From Anaspis maculata (Eukaryota; Arthropoda; Insecta; Coleoptera; Scraptiidae), in NCBI GenBank assembly GCA_949128115.1, contig OX421965.1:58212012-58276011 (forward strand): a stretch of 64,000 nucleotides of DNA, read 5' to 3'. The notes below the pieces were generated by a model. That model did no database searches, was not told the DNA's origin, and saw only the letters and a program-made list of their open reading frames with translations. The translations under genes were made by a program, and so were the position numbers. The stretch's first letter is position 1, and each line of letters starts with the position of its first letter. Below, in pieces: positions 35,905 through 47,410 of this stretch.

Positions 35905-36558
35905 CACAAAATTGCACAGAAAATTGCGCGAAAACATGCCTGAAACTCATCGTGAAAATTTGAAAAACTAGAAAGAGAGAGCTCGATTTCCATGACAACC
36001 CACGAGCCACAAAACATGCCCGAAAACATACCTGAAAAATTGCACGGAAAAATGCCCCGTGTGAATGGGTCGAAAATATGCGGCTTGTTTTCACGCAAGA
36101 AAGTTGACAGACCAATCTTAGGTTATGCTTCGATGACAAAATGCTTCACAAAGCTCTCTCCCCACAATTCATTTGAGAGCCCTGATCACTACAAAGGCTA
36201 AATCCGGGTTCAAGGGAAAGAAGCGTTAGTAGAATGTAGCACTGGTTTATGATTTTTCTATCAGACCTCCTCACAAACTCCACAATTCCATAGCTGTTTC
36301 AATTTCCACAATCAAAAATAGCACTTATCACTTTCGAAGAGGGTGAAACAGACCCCAAGCAAGCTAATTCAGCCCCACATACTCATGAGATGACGTCTGC
36401 TATTCAAACTGACAGCGTAAGTCTAAAAACATGCAGGAAAACCTGCATCGTGTGCCGCCAAAACACACATGAAAAATTGCGTGAAAAAATGCCTGAAAAA
36501 TTGCACGCAAAAATGCCTGGAAAATTGCGGGCAAAAATGCCTCGTGTGCCGCGGGCAT

Positions 36559-38744
36559 TATTGACAAACTAGATGTCTACGGTCCCCGTGAGGGGAGCTC
36601 GGGAGGGGGGCAATTGGTGACCTATGCAAGAAATTTGGTTTTCAATAATATTGAGACAATACTGGCATGTTGGGTATCGTTTCCCACTAAATATGACCTT
36701 GCAAATCCGATTATGACATTTAAATTCAGTTTAAAAAATCTTTTGAGCAATTTTTGGCAGAAAAACGTGATTTTGGGACCAAAATAAAGCCGGTTTTTCA
36801 ATTTGGGTTATTTTTACGTTTGATGCATTAATCATTTGGATTCAAAATTGGGTGAATTATATGGACTTTTCTGCATAAGACTATCATATCATAAACGCGA
36901 CGTAAGTGGTTACAAGGTGAGAAAAATAATTTATTGAAAAAAATGTCGAAGTCCTAAATGTCACTCAAAAATATCTCCGCGCAGTTGGAAAAAATGTATT
37001 GTAGCTGTAATATGGGTTTGATTCCATCTTTCAAGGTTTCTTCTTGTAGCCAAAACAATTCTCTAGCTTCCGAAAAAAGAACACTCTACATTAAAATAAT
37101 AATAATATAACAACAGCAACTTTCCCGCGGGTATAGCCACATTTTTCAGTTTCAAGCTGGCTTACACCGAACATCAAACCAACTCGATTCTATAGTATTC
37201 AAGAAATGATAATTATGTCGAATGCCTGATGTAAATGCGTGGAATAGTTGCAGTTATCGATCCTATTCGAAATTTTGAACATTGATGTATTCAACGTGAA
37301 AATATCGTACATTAAAAATCCACAATTTTCAAGAGCAAATTATCATTTTTTTCAAATCAAAAATGCTCACAATCTTTCCAAAACAGAGCTCCAACATTGT
37401 ATTTACATATTAATAATGTATTGGAAGTCTAGCACAGCACAGGAAGATTTTTATAGCCATGCTCTGCAAAAAATATCAAATTATTATTATTTTAATCTCA
37501 AGTTCACTAGTAGTCAAAAAAAACGCATCTAGCTTACCATCCGTACTCTTAGCTCATTTTGTTCAATATATTAGTTTCGTTAAAACCCGTCTGTTGATTC
37601 CCAAACAATAAATCGATAGTTACCTCGAATACCTGCCGATAGTACCTGTACCCATCTAAAATAATAGTCAAGTTATCTAGCACCTAAAGGGACTAAATAC
37701 ATAAGTTTATAAAAATAACAGATCGTCCTTAGGGTCTTACTCAACCAGGTGGGGTAGACTCTCACATGTTGTGCACCTACAGAACTTACTTACACATCTG
37801 CGAACAAGACAAGGAAGATCGCCTGCATCTATATTTTAGACCGCAGTTCTTCTTGCAGTTGCAAGACACTATCTTCAAAAGAGTCTCCGGAGCTGGAGGA
37901 AGATGCGTCTTGACGGGGACCAACTACACGTGGGTGCTCCCACGTAGCCAACCGTGCTGTTTGTTTACACCTAGAGTACCTTAGCTATTATTATCTAGCG
38001 AAAACCCGGGGTTGATCCGAGGTCTAGGAGCCGCGATATTGCGTGAAATGACAGACACACAGACGGACGGACGAATAAATGAAATAAAATATCTTTGTTG
38101 TTTGTCTGTCCAGAGTACCTAAGATATCATCTAGCAAAAACCCAAGCGCAATCCGAAGTTTAGTAGCTGAGATATTGCCGGACACTGCAGACGGCAATAA
38201 CAAGAACAAACTATAAAAACATGATGCACAAAGAGGAAAATTGAGAAACTGTACCTAGTACCTACTCATACGAGTACTACCAGACCAGATTTAGTCAGTA
38301 CGATGCTGTGCATATTGAACGTAGAATCAATTATTACAGATCAAAGTCTAGGTTAATAATGTTGAAGTGATTTTCCCCATATAATGCGTTTGACGTAACT
38401 TCATAGAATCCTTATTGGAATTGCTGGGCAATTCACAATGAAGCTAAAAGATACGTCATTTTGAAGCTAAAACTGTAGGGAATCTACTGCATATAATAAT
38501 ACCAAGTGATATTAAGTGGTCGATGCAAAAGTAAAATGTTAACTGGAGCATAAGAGAAAAAAACACGAAAAAAGTGTCATTATCAAGAAATCAAGTCTGT
38601 TAGTGTCAAATTTTGAACAAAAGCTATCCCATATCATTTACCTTGATTCATTATCTTTCATTCAAGACCAAGATAAGAGAAATCGATTGGGTGGTTGAGA
38701 ACTAGGAGCATTTTTAATCGGGGAGTGCATTTTGAGGTGTCTTC
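36559..38744. other. Stretch without a recognised gene; contains a 140-bp diverged direct repeat
   Basis: Two blocks at about 37973-38070 and 38113-38195 share, in the same order, AGAGTACCT, ATCTAGC, a GAAAACCC/AAAAACCC word, GATATTGC and an AGACGG word, giving a period near 140 bp. The rest, including frames at 37248-37532 and 37766-37984, shows no family. Confidence 0.5.
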
Positions 38745-39309
38745 ATCTTTGCCTGTCAAAAAAACAATGACGCACACGGGGGAAAGTTGGGGACTTTTTG
38801 TATGTTATACAGCAAAGTCTAGTGAACCCAAAACTGAAGAGATTGACCGTGTTTTAATTTGTTTCATGTTTTGCCGTTTTTTCGACTAAAAAGCCTGGGC
38901 TATAAGTGTGCTCAGTGTTTTTGGAATTTCAAACTAAAATATCTCCAAAACCACCAATTCGGATCGATTAAAATTCAACAAGTGAGTTCCTGCTTCTGAG
39001 TTCAATCAAGGATATCAAAAATCTGATTAATTTTCTGAAATCTGAATTGAAATCTACGCCACTTGGACTTTTGCATGACATTAGGTGATCGACGGACACC
39101 TATCTAAGGTTTATCTACACAAGATTTGAGCTGAATGGGTCTCCTGGTTTAGGAGTTATTTGAAAAAACCGTTTTGTCGCCTTCAACTTCGACGGGCTGT
39201 ATCTCCGACAATATGCAATATTGATTATGGTTTTTGGGTTTGTTCTTCTTGGTTTTTTTATGCGCTATTGATCATTGAGTTTTTTCAGATTATTCCTGGA
39301 CCACCTGTA

Positions 39310-39872
39310 TATGATCCAGCTTTTATCAATGATTCATGACCGATCCGAAATAAGATTTCCATTACTGAGACTGGCAGAACGAAACAACAGAACTTTTCAA
39401 AGGAAAGATATAGAGAACTGGGGTCCGATTCTCGAGATCATTCGAATTTCAAGTCGTATACGAACCACTCGAACAACTTTTTCCGTATGCGTATTATTGA
39501 CAGTATTGAAACATGCATTTTTGAGCCACCTTCGTAAACAATCGAAATTGACCTTTCCAATTTTAGGAGATAGAAAATATATGGTTTTTCGAGGTCACCT
39601 TTGACGTTTTGACGTTTATGCCGTTTGGACGTTTCGTTTCTGACTTTTGCGGGAAATTTGAATCGGATAGCTATACTGTTCCCATTATCATGTGGGGAAA
39701 GTCACTAGAGCCCGTGAGGGAGTTTTTAATGGACGAAGTAATCGAGTTTTTTCGTAGTAAGATGCACGTGTCTGGTGCAGCGTGATCCCTGCTGGTGCTG
39801 GTGCAGCCACACTTCCATCAAGTTTGGGTCTTTCGTGAACCGGTGCATGGTTATGCTGGGTGTATTCGTCTT
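39310..39872. other. Spacer
   Basis: No recognised feature. The 109-codon plus frame at 39275-39604 starts inside the foldback arm and has no family. Confidence 0.4.
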
Positions 39873-41412
39873 AAGCGTGATTTATAGATTGACGCCCGCC
39901 CGTCTCACCGTTAAACGCTAGACGTAAGACACAAGACGTTCAAGATAAACTGCTGGTGACGTATGGTGCTGTTTATAGTTTGGCGCTCGCCCCGCAACGC
40001 GCTACCCGTAAGACGCCCGCCCGTGAAAAGATGACCATCTTTCATCTCTTACGTCTAGCGGCTAGCGGGCAGCCAATAAGAAAGCACCAGTCAGCACCAC
40101 CCGAACAGCAATTCTGCTGATCATTGGTTATTTCTGTTTTATTAACACAAAATTATTGATTCAGAAAGTTCTATCTCGTCAAATTATTTTCAACTATACA
40201 GGGTGTTCCATTTTTGCGCTATAACAAAAAAAGATATTTTTTCAAATAAAATGCCCCACTTTTGGTTTCATTTTTTTGTTCAGCTTTTCGAGCTCTATTA
40301 TAAGTGTATTTTTGTTTTTTCAATTTTTGGCAGTGCTACCAACTAAAAAAAATTGATTTTTTTTATAATTTCAAGGTTCATTTTGAAAAATCGTAGAGGC
40401 CTCGCTTCTTGGAATTGAGGAATGAAATTTGGCACAACAATAGTCGAATAGATGATGGATAACTTCATGATAAAAAACTTGAAATTCAGTAATATAGGGT
40501 GTGCAGAATTTTTTTTCGAAATTCGCCAATTTAAAAGTGCCATGAGTCTTTTTTTTTTTTCAATAGAATGCCCCCTATTCAATATTTTAATCTCACCATT
40601 CGATAGCTTTTTTTCCTCCTCTCTCATTTTTACTAGAGGTACCCTACCCTTAAATCTCATAATTTCTGAAATAATTGATAATTTCGATTGAAATTGCAGC
40701 TTCATTTGAAAAAAAATGACTTATGGCACTTTGAAATTGGCGAGGTTCGAAAAAAAATTGGGTACACCCTATATCACTGAATCTCAAGTTTTTTGTCATG
40801 AAGTTATTCATCTTCTATTCGACTATTGTTGTGTCAGGATTTATATCTTGATTCCAAAAACGAGGCCCCACGATTTTTCAAAATGAACCTTGAAATTATA
40901 AAAAAAATATTTTTTTTCGTTAGTAGCACTGCCAAAAATTGAAAAAACAAAAATACACTCATAATAGAGCTTGCAAAGCTGAACAAGAGAATGAAACCAA
41001 AAATTGGGCATTTTGTTTCAAAAAATACCTTTTTTTGTTATAGCGCAAAAATGGAACACCTGTATAGTTAGAAATAATTTTGCAAGATGAAACTTTTTCA
41101 ATCAATAATTTTATGTGTTACACCTTTTCCTCGATCTTGTAAGGGAACGGCGCTAGGAAAGCTCGACGTAGGTACTGTTGCAGGACCCTGTATAGCCAAA
41201 AAATCCAGTTCCGACACCGATCTACGATAGACTCCCTGGACATGCCATTATTTATCGAGTCAATCGTCAAATACTTGAACTAATTTGCGCATGCTTATGG
41301 GTAACGTAACGACGTTCTATAAATTGGCCAAAATATTTACGGGCTATGAATTACGGTTAACGGGTAGCGGCTAACGGTGAGACGGGCGGGCGTCAATCTA
41401 TAAATCGCGCTT
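39873..41412. mobile_element. TIR element (1.54 kb) containing a nested foldback
   Basis: Left end AAGCGTGATTTATAGATTGA (39873-39892) and right end its complement ending CGCGCTT (41412). About 40 bases match with one difference, including GACGCCCGCCCGTCTCACCG. A degraded subterminal copy of the same motif (TTTATAGTTTGGCGCTCGCC) lies near 39970. No transposase; no certain target duplication. Confidence 0.75.
40197..41064. mobile_element. Compact foldback with TACAGGGTGTTCC ends
   Basis: Left arm 40197 to about 40560, right arm about 40710-41064; the loop is only about 150 bp. Ends are TACAGGGTGTTCC and GGAACACCTGTA. Arms share TTTTTGCGCTATAACAAAAA, CAACAATAGTCGAATAGA and CAGTGATATAGGGTGT-like words in opposite orientation. 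Weaker inverted similarity continues about 55 bp beyond both tips (to 40141 and about 41120). The frames at 40343-40705 are arm artefacts. It sits inside the 39873-41412 element. Confidence 0.8.
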
Positions 41413-41633
41413 TATTCTCGACTCGCATAGAGCGACACAACACCCTTGAACCATTTCTGTAAGTATCTTCTCAGTTTTCCACTACATATAACACACTTAT
41501 TGGTAAGAACGAGGGTAAGAACAAGTGAAATAATGAAATCCATGCTGAAATCAAATAAATACACGACAGAGCGCTTGTCAGATTCGAAAAATTTCCCATT
41601 GTCAGAAACGAATGTCATATCTCAAGAAACATA

Positions 41634-42757
41634 GGGCGCTTTCCAATAACTGCGACAAGACGGATACACAATGTCAAAGTGCACTTGCCAGCTCAATTCT
41701 ACACTCAGCCTCGCCAATGTTTCGATTGAGTCGACATGTGGTGCTATAGACCGAAGAAGTGTGACGTCACAACACGGCAACATAGCCGGCGGTTGACATT
41801 TTCTGGAGGCCAACGTCAAACGTGACATGACCGTGGGATGCACGGCACGTGGCATGCACTTGACGTTTCTCTGTTTGTGTTTGTCATGTGTTTGTCAAAT
41901 TTTTGCGAAGGTAAATAACGGAAATGGATATAACAAAAAAAGATCCATATTTTGGGCTATATCAGGTGGAGGAAATCAAACTATATTGCTATAAACTGAA
42001 AACTGCTAACTATAAACTGCGATCCATTGCTCTTTGCCTCTGAGCATCTCATGAACGAGATTGTCGACGGCGATTCTCCTGCCCAGTTTTTCTTCGAGGT
42101 CTTTTCGCTGCCTTGATGGACCGTTACAATGGAAACGAGCGTGTTCCGCGTTGTCCTGGCGCTGAGGCTTTTGAGGCTCCCCAGTATTTCTTCCATCCAA
42201 CTTTGAACCAAGGCGTTCCACTGCCGTTGCCACTGCTCGACGAACTGCTCTCTGGCCTTGTTCCTGCTATCTGGTTTGCTGGTGGGCACTCCTAGGCTTG
42301 TTTCCTCTAATCGCAAGCATCAGGGCGAAGGGTGGGATACCCGAGAGCACTCGTGCTGCATCATGCGGAACCGTTCTGTAGGCACTGGTGATTCTGAGTG
42401 CAGCTTTGCGCAGCTCTCTGTTGGGCTATGTCTGGCCTTTTTGCAACCAAGTCCGCCTGTATGACGCTGGCTGTCTCTTAGGCTGGCAATTTCAGCAATA
42501 CTCACTGCCATTTTGCACTGATTTTTGTGACTTTTGTTGTGAACCTCCAGAAAATGTCATGCCAAACACAACCAAACATAGAAACGTCACGTTCATGTGA
42601 TGACGTTGGCCTCCAGAAAATGTCAACCGCCGGCCATGTTGCCATGTTGTGACGTCATCACTTCTCCGGTCTATTACTGCTATTGGAACGCTAGCTGTGT
42701 CAAATTGTGTCCATATGTGTCGAATTGTGTCCTTATACGCCTTATTGGGAAGCGCCC
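41634..42757. mobile_element. Foldback element enclosing an RT fragment
   Basis: Ends GGGCGCTTTCCAATAA (41634) and TTATTGGGAAGCGCCC (42742-42757). Arms of roughly 230-280 bp share GGCCTCCAGAAAATGTCA, CCGCCGGCTATGTTGCCRTG and GTGACGTCA words in opposite orientation. The loop (about 41910-42530) holds the minus-strand retrotransposon fragment listed below. No transposase seen. Confidence 0.75.
42003..42450 (-). pseudogene. C-terminal fragment of an R1/Jockey-type non-LTR RT
   Basis: Minus-strand translation shows AALRITSAYRTVPHDAARV and LSGIPPFALMLAIRGNK (42300-42405). After a frameshift it continues with AREQFVEQWQRQWNAL (about 42220-42270), and in another frame DNAEHARFHC, RRIAVDNLVHEML and GKEQWIAVYS (42006-42155). 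This order (SAYRTVS-type segment, GIPP segment, WQxxW, then a C..H..C-type EH..F.C segment and the ENLVxxML segment) is the C-terminal region of many insect R1- and Jockey-group ORF2 proteins. The catalytic RT core is absent. The fragment lies wholly inside the foldback loop. Confidence 0.7.
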
Positions 42758-44171
42758 AATGACCTCGATTAACCGTCTCTTATACGCATGACGTCACAGT
42801 AAAGAGAGACAACGGAAAATTGGAGACCTCAATTACTGATGGGCTGAATCCAAAAGTTCAAGAAAGAATTGTGGCAACACCGCAGTAGACAAGGCAATGA
42901 TACTTTCTTCGTTGACCTCCTTCCTAGAAACCACGAAGACCTTCAAAAAATATCGTGTTATCATCGTGTCATATTTTGAAGAGCGCTTTTAGGAGACTTT
43001 GATCTGAACATTTTGCTAAGTACTATTCAAATGATTTTTTTCCCTATTAAAAAAAAACACAACAAAATTTCCACAGACAGATGAAGCCGAATTTCAAGAG
43101 TCTGAAAATACAAAAAACTCATTTTTGAAAAATTAACACATACGTTGTTTTTCCGCACGATGGCAGTATGCTGATAGCCATGATAGTTACTTACAGGTCA
43201 GACGAATGACTTTTCAGACGGAAATGTTACTGTCAAAGAGTAACAGGAGATGTTAACATAGTGATTTCCATTCTTATAGCTTGTTGCAAAGTTCATCGAA
43301 AACTCTTGTCAAAACATGTGAAGGTGAACATGACAAGGTTTTGACATGACATATCTGTCAAAAGTTACAAGCTGTCAAAATATAAACTTTGACGTTCAAA
43401 AACTCGAGAAGTACTTGACGGATTTCAATCAAATTTGTGCAGCTCTGGTTAAAATCAGGCGTGTAACTTGAATAAAACAAAAACATTTTTTTTCGGAAAG
43501 CTGGTAAAAATGGGCTGATGCCTCGGTTTTTTCCCGTGTTTCTGAATCGATTGCAATACAACTTTGCAAATACGTGTCTAACAGTAGGCAGACGTAAAAA
43601 TAAGCTTTTGCTCCGAAACGTCAGACAGGTGGACCACAGCATAATTGAATAAAATCGTCGGTTTTTTTTTCACATTTTTGAAAAAATTCCACAGATTTTG
43701 ATGAAACTGGGTGAATTGTGTATGGTCTGACGGGTGGAACGTTTAGGTGGAATTTTGTTGACTTCAACACATTGTATCATTCTAAGAAAGCATTTTAGGA
43801 CCGTGTTTTCCTTCCTCAAATCCCTCAAATTTGTGACAACCAGTAGTTATCTGACACCCACTGTGTATACGAGGGATACTAAGAACCAATAACTGATTTT
43901 CATGTCTATTCTGCATCTCTTAACAAATTTTCCATGTGCAAGCTGGAAAACGACAGAGGTCTTTGTTTATATTGGTGAATCCCTCTCTTGTTAATCTGCG
44001 GTAATGAGTCGTTATCAAGGTCGTTATACAAGATACAGAATAGCCTTGATTAGGTGGATTGGATAGGTAGCAGAAGGATTATGAATAACTATTGTATACT
44101 GGGCGAAAACGTCTCAACTGAGAAGCCCTCTTCATCCTTCCTTAGATACTCGTACGATACTCCTACGTATC
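42758..44171. other. Stretch without a recognised gene
   Basis: No RT, transposase or tRNA signals; a 94-codon minus frame (43358-43642) has no family. Confidence 0.45.
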
Positions 44172-45044
44172 GGTATAGGTCGCGGGAACATAACCGTCAC
44201 CTTGGCACCCACTATAGCAACGTTGCAAGTATGCCTGACGTGGCAACAGCGCATCGCGCATTTCCGCGCTTTTTAGCCTCTTTCGTTTTTCGCCATAAGC
44301 TGCTCCGGGAAGATCACTAGATAGAGATAGTAAATACATACGCCAATCACGGCCCAGCTGGACTTACTTTCTCTCTCTAGTGATCTATCCAGAGCAGCTC
44401 CTGTCGGCACAAACATGAGCGCCTCTTCCAGCTTCTTACCCGCGCTTGCGCATGATGGGGTGCCAAGGTACCGCTGTAGAGATTCGCTTGTTTTTGACAA
44501 TACTCAGTCAAATCTTGAGTTAAGCATATACATTTTTTGATAAAGCGACATTGATCAATAAATTATCTGTATATTTATTACAACTTTGCAACTAAAGAAG
44601 ATTGTATTAAGAGTCCTCTGTACGCTTGGAGCGGCTCCGACTAAAAGGCCTCTAAATCGAAGCCAGTGATATCCTTGTAACTGGCGCTTGGAGATTTCAC
44701 TTCAGGTCTCTATATGAACATGTGAAAAGAGAAAAATCCGAGAAAAACCTATCACAGCTGAAGATGACCAAATTTCACGCGCGCCACCCTAGGGCCTTTA
44801 TTTGACTATCTTCGGCTGTCATCGGTTTTCCTCGGATTTTTTCCTTTTCACACGTTTATATGAAGATATGAAGTGAAATTACTAAATGCCAGTTGAGAAA
44901 GAATCACCGTCTTCGATTTAGAGGCCTTTTAGCTGAAGCTGCTTTAAGCGGACAGAGGACTCTTAACAAGTAGGTACTAGTGAAAATAACATTATACCAT
45001 ATACCCATCTATAGGACGTCATTTATGCTCCCGCGACCTATACC
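44172..45044. mobile_element. TIR element with a nested TTAA MITE
   Basis: GGTATAGGTCGCGGGAACAT at 44172 is matched in reverse complement, with one mismatch over 22 bases, at 45024-45044. A further internal inverted pair, AGATCACTAGATAGAGA-like, lies at 44298-44315 and about 44372-44390. Ends and superfamily are uncertain. Confidence 0.45.
44607..44966. mobile_element. MITE with TTAA ends, 360 bp
   Basis: TTAAGAGTCCTCTGTACGCT at 44607 is matched by its complement ending CTCTTAA at 44966. Arms of about 55 bp include AAAAGGCCTCTAAATCGAAG. TTAA at both ends suits a piggyBac-type target site, although here TTAA could also be part of the TIR. A central second inverted pair (GAAAAATCCGAG/CTCGGATTTTT) continues the foldback. 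Confidence 0.75.
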
Positions 45045-45885
45045 AGCACGACGAAAATCCATATTTTGATTAAATTTCGTCATTTATTTTCGATTTGGGA
45101 TCGGAAATCGCGATGACAATGGCGCGATGCGGGGTCTTTTTTCGGCGTTTTGGTGATGGTGGTGCCGTTTCGTTTTATATTCCGTAATAAAATTGAGGTC
45201 AGCAAGTAAAATCAATTTGGGATGATCAGATAAGAGCGATGCGAATGCTCGCATATAAACATGTAGGCGGATTTTGGGATTGTGTGTAATTTCCCTGACG
45301 CATATCGGACTATTCCCAGTGTTTATATTGAATCGGTATTGCCTTTGTGGGCTTATCTGGCCTATCTGTAATGAGATCTCTGTCAGGTCTGTGCCAGAAT
45401 ACCGCAGCTGTATGCGGCCGTGATGCTTTGTTGTTGCGGGTGGTCCGCAAATATTCAATATCTGGGTCCTCACCATGCCATCCATCCACTCCACGACGTC
45501 AACAAACGATATTGTTGCTCCTCGTGTTTGTTTGCTGGAAATGTCAAGCTGTTTGTTTGCGCCACAACCGCTTTTGCCACTGTGCAAAAAGACGAGATGA
45601 AGAAAGGAACCATTATCTCAATTTCAGTATCAGGTAGAACACAACACAGGTAGGTACTTCAAGCTCTTGCGAATTATCGCCAAAATGAAATAGGTCTTTG
45701 AAACCGAGCAGTAATCAGTACAACAAGCTCTCGTTTCTATTTACATACATCATCAGGGTGATCCAGATCCAGCGAGGGTCCTGCTGAGAGTTGGTCTAGA
45801 GTTCGTCGGGATATTTAGGAAACGAACATTTTTGCAGGAAAATCTCCCCCGCATGCACAGTAAGAACTGATAAGAAATATCGATA
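45045..45885. other. Stretch with one long unassigned minus-strand frame
   Basis: A 167-codon minus frame (45084-45587) is the longest non-TE frame nearby. It has no recognised domain, a His run and a basic C-terminus, and overlaps 77-96 codon plus frames. I do not propose it as a gene. Confidence 0.35.
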
Positions 45886-46510
45886 ACTTACCCGATTTTT
45901 AAAAGAAAGGCGATGCCAGATAGGGCCTTCATTCGACTACGTGGTGATGTACAGGATAATTTCATAATTGAAAATGTGCATGCTTTACAGGGTGTCAAAA
46001 AGAGGAGTGCCCAAAGGGTCAATTTTCAACGTTGTGCCACTTTTCGGCAAAAAATTGTACATTATTTCTAGTGTCGTTTTTGGAAAGGTAGCATTGATAT
46101 CTCTCGACACGGTTTTTCAGTTCCACAGATATTTCTTTCAGTTCAAAGGCTATACGTGATATTTTCTAAAATTTACAGTTCTTTTATTGCGATTGTATCA
46201 TTGGCCATACTATTGAGTATTGACTGAAATTTGGCAGATATGAATCACATTATATACCTTCCCACAAGATTCCACCCCACGACCCCCAAGGGGGCAACCC
46301 CGGTTGAACGCCAGCAACCTCTTTAGGGATAAGTTGAAATGAAGCATGCTGTGGCGGTTACCATGAGTTTTTCCAAATCAGGATTCTTGACGTAACATCA
46401 GTAACTATATGTCAAATCAGAGTTGATAAGCAGCACAGAGCGGACGTGTACATTTTGCGCTCCGCAAATTATCGCCGTATTATTATTGTATTATTGTAAG
46501 TTGGACTGGC

Positions 46511-47410
46511 ATGCCGCCTGAGCTACGAAAGGATAGTGCTAGGACCGACAGCAAGACTTCGGGCTCTGCCGATCTCCATGTAAGCATGGCTGGAGGAGTT
46601 AAGAAGAATGAAGTCCTTATGTTTTTGGGTGGTCCAAAGTTTGCGGAGATAGTCGCTGGAATTGTGAAGAATGAAACTAGTGGACTGTTGGCCAAGTTGG
46701 ACGAGATGCACAGGACTGTTGAGCTGCTGAAAGAAGAGAACGTGACTTTGGTTCGTCTTTTAAACGAGAAAACCTCATATTCAAGAAAGGAAACAATACC
46801 TAACAACGGAAAAACCGGTAAAAAGGCCGTCGATAAGAAGTCTGCTACTGAAAAACTAACGCTGTTATCGGAGCCCACTACATCCCATGTAAATAACAAC
46901 ATTGGAATAAATAGCCAAGATCCCAAGGAGAAAAGCAACAATGTAGTGGCTAAGCGGATGGCTAGTGCTGATGGAAGCAATATGCTGACTTATTCTGCTG
47001 TGACAAAAAAGGATACTTCCAAGGGTAAAACCTACCCGGATGAGCCTTGGAAGAAGGCAAATAGGAAACATTTTAATAAATCTGCGCGCTCGCCTACTAT
47101 TATTGGTAACAACAACACCGAAGGATCCACTATTAAGGCCGTTCCCAGGATGGCTTATCTGTATGCCTCAAGATTTGCTCTGGATACTACATCTGAACAG
47201 TTGTCAAACATGTTCAAGGAAGACTTTCCTGAGTTTCAGTGTGAACTTATTAAACCTGCATTCACTGCCAACTACGCTGCATTCAAAGTTACTGTGTTTC
47301 TAGAGAATCAGCCTAAAATAATGGACCCTATTAGATGGCCCTCTGGTGTTCACGTGACGCGTTTTTTTCACCCCTGGGGAAACAAGAAAGCTGCATCCTT
47401 ACGTCAGTGA
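46511..47410 (+). CDS. Non-LTR retrotransposon ORF1 protein (coiled coil plus conserved C-terminal domain)
   Basis: 299 codons, uninterrupted. Residues about 35-90 hold heptad-like repeats (LLAKLDEMHRTVELLKEEN), a likely coiled coil for self-assembly. Residues 95-205 are Lys/Ser/Asn-rich and disordered-looking, and probably bind RNA. Residues 213-295 (LYASRFALDTTSEQLSNMF, VTVFLENQPKIMDPIRWPSG, VTRFFHPWG) are the C-terminal domain shared by many arthropod CR1/Jockey-like ORF1 proteins, thought to be RRM-like. No CCHC knuckle is visible. By family knowledge it is a nucleic-acid chaperone that coats the element RNA. The start is the first ATG about 90 bases after the element's 5' end. ORF2 follows in a different frame. 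Confidence 0.8.
   Translation: MPPELRKDSARTDSKTSGSADLHVSMAGGVKKNEVLMFLGGPKFAEIVAGIVKNETSGLLAKLDEMHRTVELLKEENVTLVRLLNEKTSYSRKETIPNNGKTGKKAVDKKSATEKLTLLSEPTTSHVNNNIGINSQDPKEKSNNVVAKRMASADGSNMLTYSAVTKKDTSKGKTYPDEPWKKANRKHFNKSARSPTIIGNNNTEGSTIKAVPRMAYLYASRFALDTTSEQLSNMFKEDFPEFQCELIKPAFTANYAAFKVTVFLENQPKIMDPIRWPSGVHVTRFFHPWGNKKAASLRQ

Larger units (their letters stand above)
29709..36558. mobile_element. Inverted-repeat element with ATGCCCGCGGCACACGAGG ends
   Basis: Left end ATGCCCGCGGCACACGAGGC (29709-29728), right end its complement (to 36558). About 68 bases match with few differences (29709-29776 against 36491-36558), and the arms then dissolve into 24-bp-like units GCATTTTTGCGTGCAATTTT/TCAGGC. 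A further inverted partial copy lies at about 35905-36070, sharing GGTTGTCAT and the ATTGCACGGAAAAATGCC words. No transposase recognised. The interior holds the gypsy fragment and the GACAATTCGTCC foldback, both presumably later insertions. Confidence 0.6.
29183..39309. mobile_element. Large foldback-type inverted repeat with ACAGGGTGGTCC ends, loop filled by other elements
   Basis: The left arm (29183 to about 29610) opens with TACAGGGTGGTCC and the right arm (about 38745-39309) closes with GGACCACCTGTA. Shared landmarks in opposite orientation: AATCTGAAAA plus ATGATCRAT words at the outer edge, AGCCCGTYCGAAGTTGAAGG (left about 29303, right complement about 39178), AGCCCAGGCTTTTTAG (left 29469, right complement about 38888-38903) and AAAGTCCCCAACTTTC (left about 29562). 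The arms have diverged, so this is an old insertion. Two unrelated opposite copies of one repeat remain an alternative, but both tips face outward as in a single foldback. Confidence 0.55.

Noticed and set aside
39873..41412. A defined target-site duplication for the AAGCGTGATTTATAG element
   Set aside because: Flanks share only a loose TATTC word; not convincing.
45084..45587. 167-codon minus-strand frame as a host gene
   Set aside because: No domain, no splice or codon-usage support, and overlapping frames on the other strand.
46483..46980. 165-codon minus-strand frame
   Set aside because: Antisense shadow of retrotransposon ORF1.
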